A stretch of DNA of 64,000 bases from G942493375 sp942493375 (GTDB lineage: Bacteria; Armatimonadota; UBA5829). Position 1 is the stretch's first letter. The number at the start of each line of letters is the position of its first letter. The translations under genes and the position numbers were made by a program. Where the stretch lies: positions 5,828,001 through 5,892,000 of the forward strand of contig OW818698.1 of NCBI GenBank assembly GCA_942493375.1, read 5' to 3'. Below the pieces are notes generated by a model. It was not told the origin of the DNA, ran no database searches, and saw nothing but the letters and a program-made list of their open reading frames with translations. Of this stretch, positions 17,501-24,836 are shown piece after piece.

Positions 17501-18067
17501 TTCTACTTCCCAGCAGCCGTTGGATTTAGATACTGCAGACTTGAATGACAGCGGATTATCCAACGGAGTTTCATTGTATGAGCGGGAGATGGCTCCGTCG
17601 GAGTTGGTTGTGAACTGGTAGTAGTGGTCTGCTGCAGCGGCTGCCTGGTCAGTAGCTCCGGCATAACCTCCGAAGTTGATGACATCCCGTGAGACAATAT
17701 TTTCATCCGCAACTCCCAGCACAACCTGCACAGCATCATCATCCGACAGGCAGTCAATGGGCTTGCGTGGGTATGCCATGGGGTAGCCGGATGCATTCTC
17801 TATACATCGAACAGCAACCAGTAGAGTATTGCCATCGTGTTTGAGGTAGAACGTTGTTGCAGGTGCTGCAAGTTGTTTGCCACCCATAGTGCGGATGTTC
17901 CGAATAATGGCAGCACCTTTCCATTCACTACTGCCAATACGGCCATCGAGTTTGATTGCGTTTGTGGAATATGGGACGTCGGCATGAGGAGTGTCTATAG
18001 CAAACGCTGCTGTATATGAAGCAACAGCTATTAATAGTGTCATCAGGAGGAATCGTGTATTTCGCAT
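14588..18067 (-). CDS. Secreted DUF6067-type glycoside-hydrolase-like protein with CBM9-like N-terminus
   Basis: 1159 residues from the ATG at 18067. An open frame continues upstream to 18178, but that part is translated repeat, while RNTRFLLMTLLIAVASYTAAFA is a clear signal peptide right after 18067. Residues ~40-240 (KLDGRIGSSEWKGAA, FYLKHDGNTLLVAVRC, WEVEMRIPFA) look like a CBM9-type carbohydrate-binding module. The centre matches DUF6067 glycosidase-like domains: WSDYQGYPDLTKTAGL, AGIDGIYSDGMSLAWDCDNP with candidate acidic active-site residues, and FMAAHCGGGLDINTLSFFDGY. The C-terminal ~150 residues look like a beta-sandwich of laminin-G type. It probably acts on an extracellular glycan; the substrate is unknown. 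Confidence 0.8.
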   Translation of the reverse strand: MRNTRFLLMTLLIAVASYTAAFAIDTPHADVPYSTNAIKLDGRIGSSEWKGAAIIRNIRTMGGKQLAAPATTFYLKHDGNTLLVAVRCIENASGYPMAYPRKPIDCLSDDDAVQVVLGVADENIVSRDVINFGGYAGATDQAAAAADHYYQFTTNSDGAISRSYNETPLDNPLSFKSAVSKSNGCWEVEMRIPFASAGIINPTGRTIFANLFRFRPPNMNGWYLPGLGGYVPMPFASITLLPKGQETQPTFETLPPKAKQAIIPVPSKVTGDINWYPLSHCVVGEVKTSGKAITGTVILRINNAERRLNLAKKGRTRVICDLPNDMPLPIEADLTVISNSKQILHETKTITDQQQPTWMKSTAGSDYISNKVPAPWTAPVVTGSKVKLYNKTIEFSPTGLFKSVKDDNGELLYSPATISLSINQRPIALKPGIMKIKRLGNGALVESQMTFAGGRVETRTNVDYDGFCVIKLRVLGVKPQLINALSVNIPIKKDNAQFVHRELVQEIKEIQPTGWNGPAGPVWVGGHDRGISFNSDTDLFLSKVKRAQIVVGKRDICTWLHLNFVDSPAQIKDKSHIFRFFLQPTPTKRLSLRKESSFFSFVWENWSDYQGYPDLTKTAGLKTQADEAHKNNRLFGVYTCQLLAENSPDFSTQRNDLMALPPQVMYKRAYDPGKDIPCYLCCKRGPEGLLQLEGLEKLIKEAGIDGIYSDGMSLAWDCDNPSHKDGCGRPTDIKWNSEPLTRVTGQRQFLKRLRGIFSDRGKPFFMAAHCGGGLDINTLSFFDGYLEGEQLARFRPGYRIPLSTFAVGYCGSPWGFRTVFWDMFYSQVGGNRKATPGWALTYALLHDTETEGATELERRIYKGFEDDKETKYYPYWRSQPYVKQINNKLLCSYYRKADAALLIFGNLTYNDLDTNPDVSNLYPNQQVTATDLITGEEHKVNQGRIALSVKSHRFCAVRIDTNIPVQTSVVAPNEAPAPPELNIKSLNPDQWELNPGAPGVTITPGADFGDGSVGLKLSTIIYQASAITKLKLPVGNNATIKLKIKRSGPRLKIAIGDATIMFDWNWQITALDLWNTGRMFQNTAPIDQTQILLLSLHDGTLDATYGGQPLARDLKPLGITSSNTFELSTWGGDSFTYDVLEITSHPTKIYEEANKHPIL

Positions 18068-18104
18068 GTGCTTAGTAAAACATGTGGGGATGCTTGGTGT
18101 CAAC

Positions 18105-18171
18105 TGGAATCGCGAATGGCGCGAAATACCTGGATAACGCGAAATACTCTTCCGCGACATCCGCGATTCCA
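18105..18171. repeat. Palindromic CGCG-rich dispersed repeat
   Basis: TGGAATCGCG (18105-18114) and CGCGATTCCA (18162-18171) are perfect reverse complements bounding GGCGCGAAATAC-like sequence. A second full copy is at 22274-22357, and half-copies are at 20909-20948 and 22166-22204. All lie between genes of this minus-strand cluster. Confidence 0.7.
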
Positions 18172-18179
18172 GGGACATG

Positions 18180-19544
18180 CTACTTGGTATACTCTACAAC
18201 TATATCGCCCAGGTCGTTTTCTTTTGGAGCGGTGGGACGGGGTATTGTTTTTCCTTTGTCATCTCTTCCGTCCGGGCCTATGCTGTATAGGATGTAACCT
18301 TTGGGTGTTTGTTTGTAGTTGTAGGTTGCAGTGGGTGCGAAGCGGTCTGTTGGGATTTGCTTGAGGTACCTGGGTGTAAGGTCTGATAGTTTTGCTGGGT
18401 AGCTGCCGGTTGTGGCTTTGCAGGAACGCAGGGCCAGTTGGAGCAGGAGCATTTGGTTTGTGCAGTGAGTGTATTCATATTTGAAGCGTGCTTTAAATAT
18501 CACAGGTTGAATCGTCTGCATAAAGACTCCACAGGACGGTGCTGGAGTGGATATATATTGTGGGTAGGGTTTTGCTGCATATATCAGTGTGCGATTCCAG
18601 TCTGCAATGTATCCGGGGAGTAACATTCTAATGTAGCCCCTCATCGCCAGGCTTCCTTTACCTTTAGGTGCAACTGGGGCAGATGGCGGGGTGTCCAGCG
18701 ATGCAACCACAGACGGCATGGATTTCATTGATTGTATACTGGTGTATTTCTCATTCTCAAGTATCTGAGCGAATGTAGCATATTTTGATATGATATTTTC
18801 CAGTCTTGCTGTGGCAGCTTTCAGTTCTGCTGCGGTCAGTTTATCAATAAGAGTGGGTGTAGCGTTAGAAGCAGATATTGTTGATATGGCTACAGAAACC
18901 AGGTATCCCATCAATGCTGAACCTTGAGTAGTATCACTGCCTAACTGAAGACCATCCAGGCACGACTGCATTGCTTTTCCATATTCTCCGGATTGATTGT
19001 ATACCTGGGTTTCCAGAGAAATGAGTCTGGCAAGTTCTCTGAGTTCGGCATAGGAGTCATATGATACTGATGGGTCGAATAATGGGGTTATGCATTCGTG
19101 TTTCAACCCTTCTCTAAACAACTTGAGCGCTGGTTCATTGGCTTTAAGGATGGCTTTCTTGTCAGCCAATGTGTAAGTGCGATCGGGAGGAGGGGCTGGA
19201 CTTGCGCCTGGTGGCATCATTGATTTGAACTTTTTCAACTTTTCAAAGTCCATTGCCTTCATTCCCGGAGGTAACATTCCTGGTTTGAGTGATGGCATCT
19301 TATGTTCGCGCCTGATTAATGCATTACTTATTTCATCTCTCATTACAAGTTTATTGGTTGCTTTTAGATAGTAGTCATAGGCATTGGGATCAATGACTTT
19401 GCGATTGGGAATCTCTGCATTTACTACAGCATTGGTCTTGAAGAGCCATATTCCAGTTCCTACTGCCAGCAATGCGATGAGTCCTCCAATAATACGGAAC
19501 ATGATCAGTGCATTACGTTTCATTTTACTTTGAGTCTTTTGCAT
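18180..19544 (-). CDS. Membrane-anchored protein with pseudopilin-like C-terminus, paralogue 1 of 3
   Basis: 454 residues from the ATG at 19544, chosen because GAGGTG sits seven bases upstream; an earlier in-frame ATG at 19589 lacks this. One transmembrane helix follows a basic start (IIGGLIALLAVGTGIWLF), then a helical body ~300 residues long, then SCKATTGSYPAKLSDLTPRYLKQIPTDRFAP and GYILYSIGPDGRDDKG. This end resembles the C-terminal strand region of type II secretion/type IV pseudopilins (YP..L..L.P.Y...P.D). Function unknown. It has a Pro/Met-rich insert (MLPPGMKAMDF) that the other two lack. The three paralogues lie in tandem between glycosidase-like genes. Confidence 0.75.
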   Translation of the reverse strand: MQKTQSKMKRNALIMFRIIGGLIALLAVGTGIWLFKTNAVVNAEIPNRKVIDPNAYDYYLKATNKLVMRDEISNALIRREHKMPSLKPGMLPPGMKAMDFEKLKKFKSMMPPGASPAPPPDRTYTLADKKAILKANEPALKLFREGLKHECITPLFDPSVSYDSYAELRELARLISLETQVYNQSGEYGKAMQSCLDGLQLGSDTTQGSALMGYLVSVAISTISASNATPTLIDKLTAAELKAATARLENIISKYATFAQILENEKYTSIQSMKSMPSVVASLDTPPSAPVAPKGKGSLAMRGYIRMLLPGYIADWNRTLIYAAKPYPQYISTPAPSCGVFMQTIQPVIFKARFKYEYTHCTNQMLLLQLALRSCKATTGSYPAKLSDLTPRYLKQIPTDRFAPTATYNYKQTPKGYILYSIGPDGRDDKGKTIPRPTAPKENDLGDIVVEYTK

Positions 19545-19637
19545 TTTATACACCTCATTGTGATTTATTAAGAACCGCGAAACGCGCAAAACACGCGAAA
19601 ATTAAACAATACTCCATTAGTCTGTGGGTAACTGATG

Positions 19638-20888
19638 TTATTCGATATACTCCACCACGATATCACCCAGGTCATTTTCTTTTGGAGCGGAGGGGCGGGG
19701 TATTGCTTTTCCTTTGTCATCTTTTCCGTCCGCACCTATGCTGTATAGGATGTAACCTTTTGTGGTTTGTTTGTAAAAGTAGATTGCAGTGGGTGCGAAG
19801 CGGTCTGATGGGAGTTGTTTAAGGTATTTGGGTGTCAGGTCTGATAGTTTTGTTGGGTAGCTGCCGGTTGTGGCTTTACAGGAACGCAGGGCCAGTTGGA
19901 GCATAAGCATTTGATTAGTGCAGAGAGTGTATTCGTATTTGAAGCGGGTTTTTCGTATTACTGGTGCTAGGATCTGCATAAGTGTGCCATAGGACGGTGT
20001 TGTAGAGTTTACATGTTCTGCATATGGTCTTGCGGAATATCCCAGTTCACTGTTCCAGTCGGCTATAAGGCCTGAGAGCATAAATCCTGTTTGAATTCCA
20101 CCAATAAACCCATCGAAGGCTTCCTGTATGCTTGTTGGGGGCGGCATTGTTGAAGAGGCAGAACTGAATGCTGACTTCATTGCTTGCATGTAGGTGTATC
20201 TCTCATTGCGAATGATCTCTACAAACGGGTAGTAGTTGGATGTGATCTTTTCCAATCTGGTTGCAGCGATCCTGGCGTCTTTTGCACTAAGTTTATTTAT
20301 GAGGTCAGGTGTTGCATTGTATATATTTATAGCTGATGCAGCAGCGGAGGAGAGGTATCCGATGAGATTGGATCCTTGAGCAGTATCACTGCTTAATTGG
20401 AGGCCGTCCAAGCAGAACTGCATTGCTTTCACTGGTTCACCGGATTGATTGTACACCTGGGTTTCGAGTGATATCAACTTGGCGAGTGTTCTGACTCCTG
20501 AGATTGAAGCAGATGAGGATGTCGGATAAATCAGTGGTGACAGGCATTTATATTGCAAGCCCTTTCGGAACGCATCGAGTGCAGGCGCGTTTGCTGCAAT
20601 TATGGCTTTCTTTTCATTCAATGTGTATGTGCGTCTAGGTTTATAGCTTGATGATTTACGTTTTGGTCTGATTCGTGCATCATCAATATCAGCTGTCATT
20701 ACTATTCTCTTTGCGGCATCGACATAGTAATCATACGCATTGGGATTCGGCACAGTGCGGACGAGAGTGACTGTTTTTAGTAGTTCATTTGTCCTGATGA
20801 GAAATATTCCCAGGCCTACTGCCAGCAGTATGATGATTCCACCTATTATTGCGGATATGTATATTGCCTTGCTCTTACGTTTTCGCAT
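19638..20888 (-). CDS. Membrane-anchored protein with pseudopilin-like C-terminus, paralogue 2 of 3
   Basis: 416 residues. Basic MRKRKSK start, transmembrane helix IIGGIIILLAVGLGIFLI, then the family's PNPNAYDYYVDAAKRIV motif, LAKLISLETQVYNQSGEPVKAMQFCLDGLQL, and the tail SYPTKLSDLTPKYLKQLPSDRFAP with GYILYSIGADGKDDKG. The conserved helices with a nearby Tyr-Asn-x-Ser-Gly-Glu motif recur in all three copies. The ribosome site is weak. It is separated from paralogue 1 by a CACGCGAAA-type repeat. Confidence 0.75.
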   Translation of the reverse strand: MRKRKSKAIYISAIIGGIIILLAVGLGIFLIRTNELLKTVTLVRTVPNPNAYDYYVDAAKRIVMTADIDDARIRPKRKSSSYKPRRTYTLNEKKAIIAANAPALDAFRKGLQYKCLSPLIYPTSSSASISGVRTLAKLISLETQVYNQSGEPVKAMQFCLDGLQLSSDTAQGSNLIGYLSSAAASAINIYNATPDLINKLSAKDARIAATRLEKITSNYYPFVEIIRNERYTYMQAMKSAFSSASSTMPPPTSIQEAFDGFIGGIQTGFMLSGLIADWNSELGYSARPYAEHVNSTTPSYGTLMQILAPVIRKTRFKYEYTLCTNQMLMLQLALRSCKATTGSYPTKLSDLTPKYLKQLPSDRFAPTAIYFYKQTTKGYILYSIGADGKDDKGKAIPRPSAPKENDLGDIVVEYIE

Positions 20889-20908
20889 TATGATAGTTCT
20901 CTTTCATT

Positions 20909-20948
20909 GAATCGCGGATGGCGCGGAATTAGCGCGGATTTCGCGGAA
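20909..20948. repeat. CGCG-rich dispersed repeat, half copy
   Basis: GAATCGCGGATGGCGCGGAA followed by TTAGCGCGGATTTCGCGGAA. It is nearly the same as 22166-22204, which likewise sits immediately upstream of a paralogue's start. Confidence 0.65.
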
Positions 20949-20952
20949 GACA

Positions 20953-22146
20953 TCATTTGATATGTTCTACTACTATGTCCCCCCGGTCTTTCGGTTCCGG
21001 GGTGCCTCTTACTGTTACTGGTATTCCAGCGTTGTCTTTTCCATCCGGGCCAATGCTGTATAGGATGTAGCCTTTGGTTGTCTGCTTGTATTTGTAGGTG
21101 CCGGAGGGTGCGAAGCGGTCTGTTGGGAGTTTGGCTAGATATTTGGGTGTTAGGTCTGATAGTTTTGACGGGTAGTTGCCGGTTGTGGATTTGTAGGAAC
21201 GCAGGGCCAGTTGTAGTAAGAGCATTTGGTTAGTGCAGAGAGTGTATTCGTATCGAAGTCGTGCTTTAGAAATTACTGGCTCCACCATGCGGAATATTAT
21301 GCCACCGGACTGAGTTGGCAGTTTTACATACTGTGCGTATGGAATTGCGGAGTCAGCGATAGCTTTGTCCCAGTCTGCTATATGCCCCGGAAGCATGGTT
21401 CTCATGAACAGCTTGCTTCCAGTGCCAACTCTGGCTCCTGGTGTAGCATAATAAGTAGGTGACGTCATTTGCTGAATATCACCGAACTTTTCATTTTCGA
21501 GTATCTCGGAGAACGGCGTATATTTGGCTATTAACTTCTCCAACCTGCTTGCGGCGGATTGGGCTTCGGATGCATTCAGGTTGTCGATCAGGTCAGGAGT
21601 TGCTTCGTGGATTGCAATTGCTTGTATTTGCTGTGAAAACAGAAAGCCCATGATTTCAGCACCTTTTATTGTGTCGCCACCCAGCTGGATTCCATCAAGG
21701 CAGGACTGTATTGCTTTTCCATGTTCTCCGGACTCATTGTATATCTGGCAGTCCAGGGACAGCAACCGGGCGAGATTTCTGAATCGGGCATATTTTCGGT
21801 ATGCCATTGGGGAATCAACCATTGGGAACAAACAATCATATTTCAGTCCCTCCTGCAAGGATTTGAGTGCTGGTTCGTTGGCTTTGATGATGGCTTTTTT
21901 CTGGATTAAGGTGCTGGATTTTGGGTTATCGATTGCATGATAAATATCGTTAATCACTACTATCTTGTCGCCAGCATCAACATAGTAGTCATATGCGTTT
22001 GGGTTGGGTATTGGGCGCTTTGGGGCTCTTATCTTGGTTACTGAATTGGTTAATACGAGCCAAACTCCGAAGCCTGCTGCCAGCAGTATGATTAATCCGC
22101 CAAATACTGCAGCTATGTATGGTGCCTTGCTCTTGCGTTTTTGCAT
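20953..22146 (-). CDS. Membrane-anchored protein with pseudopilin-like C-terminus, paralogue 3 of 3
   Basis: 397 residues with AGGGAG eight bases before the ATG. Basic start MQKRKSK, membrane helix FGGLIILLAAGFGVWLVL, the NPNAYDYYVDAGDKIV motif, CQIYNESGEHGKAIQSCLDGIQLGGD, and the tail NYPSKLSDLTPKYLAKLPTDRFAP with GYILYSIGPDGKDNAG. It is the most divergent of the three in the centre. No cleavage motif of prepilin peptidases is obvious at the N-terminus, so it is probably not a true pseudopilin. Confidence 0.75.
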   Translation of the reverse strand: MQKRKSKAPYIAAVFGGLIILLAAGFGVWLVLTNSVTKIRAPKRPIPNPNAYDYYVDAGDKIVVINDIYHAIDNPKSSTLIQKKAIIKANEPALKSLQEGLKYDCLFPMVDSPMAYRKYARFRNLARLLSLDCQIYNESGEHGKAIQSCLDGIQLGGDTIKGAEIMGFLFSQQIQAIAIHEATPDLIDNLNASEAQSAASRLEKLIAKYTPFSEILENEKFGDIQQMTSPTYYATPGARVGTGSKLFMRTMLPGHIADWDKAIADSAIPYAQYVKLPTQSGGIIFRMVEPVISKARLRYEYTLCTNQMLLLQLALRSYKSTTGNYPSKLSDLTPKYLAKLPTDRFAPSGTYKYKQTTKGYILYSIGPDGKDNAGIPVTVRGTPEPKDRGDIVVEHIK

Positions 22147-22165
22147 TATGATGGCTCCCTTTCTT

Positions 22166-22204
22166 GAATCGCGGATTACGCGGAATTAGCGCGGATTTCG
22201 CGGG
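22166..22204. repeat. CGCG-rich dispersed repeat, half copy
   Basis: GAATCGCGGATTACGCGGAA followed by TTAGCGCGGATTTCGCGGGA, immediately upstream of paralogue 3. Confidence 0.65.
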
Positions 22205-22273
22205 AAATAAAACTGTTTGGTTGCTGCGATTCCGTTCGCACTTCGACTACGCTCAGCACGAACGGCCTATATT

Positions 22274-22357
22274 TGAATCGCGAATGGCGCGAAGTAGATA
22301 GATGACGCGAAACACTCTTCCGCGAAATCCGAGTTACCTCCGCGTCATCCGCGATTC
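22274..22357. repeat. Palindromic CGCG-rich dispersed repeat, full copy
   Basis: GAATCGCGAATGGCGCGAAG at one end and CGTCATCCGCGATTC at the other form an inverted pair, as at 18105-18171. A CACTTCGACTACGCTCAGCA-type motif precedes it (about 22239-22264), another short sequence I recall from many unrelated genomes. Confidence 0.65.
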
Positions 22358-22382
22358 TAAAACACAACGAACAAACCCCTGT

Positions 22383-24659
22383 TTATTTTTCCTTCACCAA
22401 AAATATTCGGTCTATATAGAATGCTTCGTAAGTTGTTCCGTCGCCGTTGGGGGCGAAGTAGAAGTAGGTGCCGGGATTTAGTTGGTGGATGCCTAAGTCG
22501 TAGGTTTTATATGGTTTGTTGGCATCGGTTTCCAGGGGGACGGTTATTTTGGCGAGCCCCTGGGAGTTGGTTTCGTCCCAGATTCCTATGTCGAATGCAT
22601 TGCCTGTATTTTGTTTGGATTCACACCTGGCGATAACGTAGCAGTGCCATTTGCCTGTGACATCTGTAGTAACCGGCCACTGCAGGGCCCACTTGGTGTG
22701 GTTTCCAGGTGACTTACCGGCTTTGCCATTGGATGCCGAGGGGTCATCTACTATCATGGAGAACTCACCTGACCACCAGTATGTAAACAGGTTCTCCTGA
22801 ATATCGGCGTAGTCTGTATCCGGTATGTTTTTGAACTCTGCGGGAGGAGCCTGACAGAGCAGGCGGAGCTTTGGTTCATAGGTCTCTATACTCTGACCCT
22901 CGGCTATATAGAGAGTTTTGTATTTCTTTGCTGCTGTTATAAACCCTTCACACGCTGCTAAATTGTTTTTGGGACCGAGGAATGGGAGATTGTTGGATAC
23001 AGATAAGCGTTTTAGGATGGCATAGCGCAATAGCCAGGCATGGTCCAGTGGCAACCTTTCGGCGCGGACCCGGGTTGTGAGAATAGGGCTGTTTTTGACG
23101 GAGTCTGCTGCTTGATCGAAGAGCCTGGTGGCCTGGTTCATTTCTTCTATTCCAAGATATGAGAAATCCCTGTTGAAGCAGCTGAGGGACTGGTTGCGTT
23201 TTAGGACTGCATCGTGGATAAGGTCCAGATACTTTGCAAGATATGGTGCAGCGGGTCCGTAGTATCCGTTCATAAAGGTGTTGATCAGCTTAGCTTCATC
23301 GGCTGTGGGATTCCAAAGCATGTGAGCCAGCATCCAGGCTTTGAGCTTCCCGAAGTCTCCTGCTTCATTTGCAGCATCTCCCTGTTCGAATACTCCTACA
23401 ACGTTATGCTTAGCGAAGAACCTGATATCCTCTCCCAGGGTCTGGGTAGTAGGGTGGGGCATTATGAAGTCCCTGAAGTTGGCGGTATAATTCCATATAT
23501 AGAGATTGGGGGCTATACTGCTCCAGGTTAAAACATCGTCCCTGAATCCGGCGTTAGCGGGGCTGTCCAGCGGTCGTGCGAAATCTGCTTCTATACTGCA
23601 GAGCCTTATCAGGACATTGTGCCTGGGTTTTGCAAGACTCGGGGACTTGCGGGTGTATGTGTAGGCAAGGGTTTCAACCAGGAAGTCCGGGTATTCTTTT
23701 TCGATATCCTCTGCTACTGCATTTACAAAACGGATCACAGGACCGGATGGTGAACCCTCTTCGGCTTCGATTGCTTTGCATTTAGGGCATTCGCACTGAC
23801 CGTTGGCATCGTTCTGGGAGATGGAGATTATCCCGGCCGTGGGATCTTTTCGGATAAGTTCAAAGGCATTACGGGTCAGTTCTTTGCGCATCTCTTCGTT
23901 GGAGAGGCAGAGCTGGGCGTTGGTGTCTCTCCGTTTACCTCCGACTTCACTGAACCATTCAGGGTGCTGCGCGAAATACTTTGCAGGTGGAATGAGTTCG
24001 TAGAACGTGTGACACCAGCCAATTATGCTGTAGTGTCCTCCATACTCGGGAGCTATCGAATACCAGTGGCCGTTTAATTTGAGCTTGGATGCGAAGACTC
24101 CGCTCCAGTTCGGATTGCGGTAGCTGGCTTCCCGGCATTTGATCTTCGGGATGTAAGTGGTGTTAAGGTTCGGAATATCCAGAGTTGGTTTCTTCGGGAT
24201 GAAGCTTTCGGTAGGTGTCCACCAGCGGCAGCCTACGATATCTTCAAGGAATGAATAGACAGCGTATAGAGAACCCCTTGGACGACCTCCTGTAAGGACA
24301 ATCGTGTTTCCAACTGTCTTCATGATGATTCCGTCTGAGCCAAGGGATTTCCAGTCGGTTTTAGGCAGGAGGAGCTTGACTCGTTTGGACTGGCCTATTG
24401 CGATTTGCGGAGCATTCGGCTTGACGTGCGACTCTGTGCGGATGGGTAATTGAGCTCCGGTGACGAGTTTGAGGTGCTTTTGCAGTTCTTTGGCAGCGGT
24501 TTTCTCGGAGCTGATGGCATCTGTGGCGATGACTATTGTGTAGATTGTCTTGCTGTTTTTAGCGAGGGTAAGTGCGTTTGCACTGGAGCTGACGACCAGG
24601 CATGTCAGCACGGCGATTAGTGCTATGGTCCGGGTATTTAATGTACTGCTAAATTCCAA
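22383..24659 (-). CDS. Secreted DUF4838-domain protein (alpha-glucuronidase/GH20-like N-domain)
   Basis: 758 residues; GGAGGA lies about ten bases before the ATG. Signal peptide TIALIAVLTCLVVSSSANA. Residues ~45-150 form the small alpha/beta domain seen in front of GH67/GH84/GH20 catalytic domains (SEKTAAKELQKHLKLVTGAQLP, GRPRGSLYAVYSFLED). The DUF4838 core follows: FYELIPPAKYFAQHPEWFSEVGG, ISISQNDANGQCECPKCKA and LYIWNYTANFRDFIMPHPT. The C-terminal ~120 residues look like a carbohydrate-binding beta-sandwich (TKWALQWPVTTDVTGKWHCY). DUF4838 proteins are found in polysaccharide-degrading bacteria; the substrate is not known. Confidence 0.85.
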   Translation of the reverse strand: MEFSSTLNTRTIALIAVLTCLVVSSSANALTLAKNSKTIYTIVIATDAISSEKTAAKELQKHLKLVTGAQLPIRTESHVKPNAPQIAIGQSKRVKLLLPKTDWKSLGSDGIIMKTVGNTIVLTGGRPRGSLYAVYSFLEDIVGCRWWTPTESFIPKKPTLDIPNLNTTYIPKIKCREASYRNPNWSGVFASKLKLNGHWYSIAPEYGGHYSIIGWCHTFYELIPPAKYFAQHPEWFSEVGGKRRDTNAQLCLSNEEMRKELTRNAFELIRKDPTAGIISISQNDANGQCECPKCKAIEAEEGSPSGPVIRFVNAVAEDIEKEYPDFLVETLAYTYTRKSPSLAKPRHNVLIRLCSIEADFARPLDSPANAGFRDDVLTWSSIAPNLYIWNYTANFRDFIMPHPTTQTLGEDIRFFAKHNVVGVFEQGDAANEAGDFGKLKAWMLAHMLWNPTADEAKLINTFMNGYYGPAAPYLAKYLDLIHDAVLKRNQSLSCFNRDFSYLGIEEMNQATRLFDQAADSVKNSPILTTRVRAERLPLDHAWLLRYAILKRLSVSNNLPFLGPKNNLAACEGFITAAKKYKTLYIAEGQSIETYEPKLRLLCQAPPAEFKNIPDTDYADIQENLFTYWWSGEFSMIVDDPSASNGKAGKSPGNHTKWALQWPVTTDVTGKWHCYVIARCESKQNTGNAFDIGIWDETNSQGLAKITVPLETDANKPYKTYDLGIHQLNPGTYFYFAPNGDGTTYEAFYIDRIFLVKEK

Positions 24660-24784
24660 GGAGTCCTCCGATTGTTTATTTCAGAATGGGATATTGGAAC
24701 AGGGGTGGGTGATGGATCATCCTGGTCCTTCTCAGAAAATGAACCGCGAAACACGCTAATACACGCGAAAAAGGTTTGCACAGT

Positions 24785-24836
24785 AAGACACATAGGACTT
24801 ATAGGACAGGGGTGGTGTATTGCCTGTCCTATTACA
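24785..24836. repeat. AGGACTTATAGGACA-type repeat forming a perfect hairpin
   Basis: ATAGGACAGG (24801-24810) and CCTGTCCTAT (24823-24832) are exact reverse complements. The hairpin lies directly after the stop of the kinase gene (minus strand), where it could act as a 3' end structure, but no T-run follows. Confidence 0.55.

Noticed and set aside
18068..18178. N-terminal extension of the DUF6067 protein
   Set aside because: It is a translation of the CGCG palindromic repeat; the signal peptide begins right at the ATG at 18067.
18180..22146. True type IV or type II pseudopilins
   Set aside because: The tails resemble pseudopilins, but there is no prepilin-peptidase site (G followed by F/M-T-L-x-E) at the N-terminus and the proteins are about three times too long.
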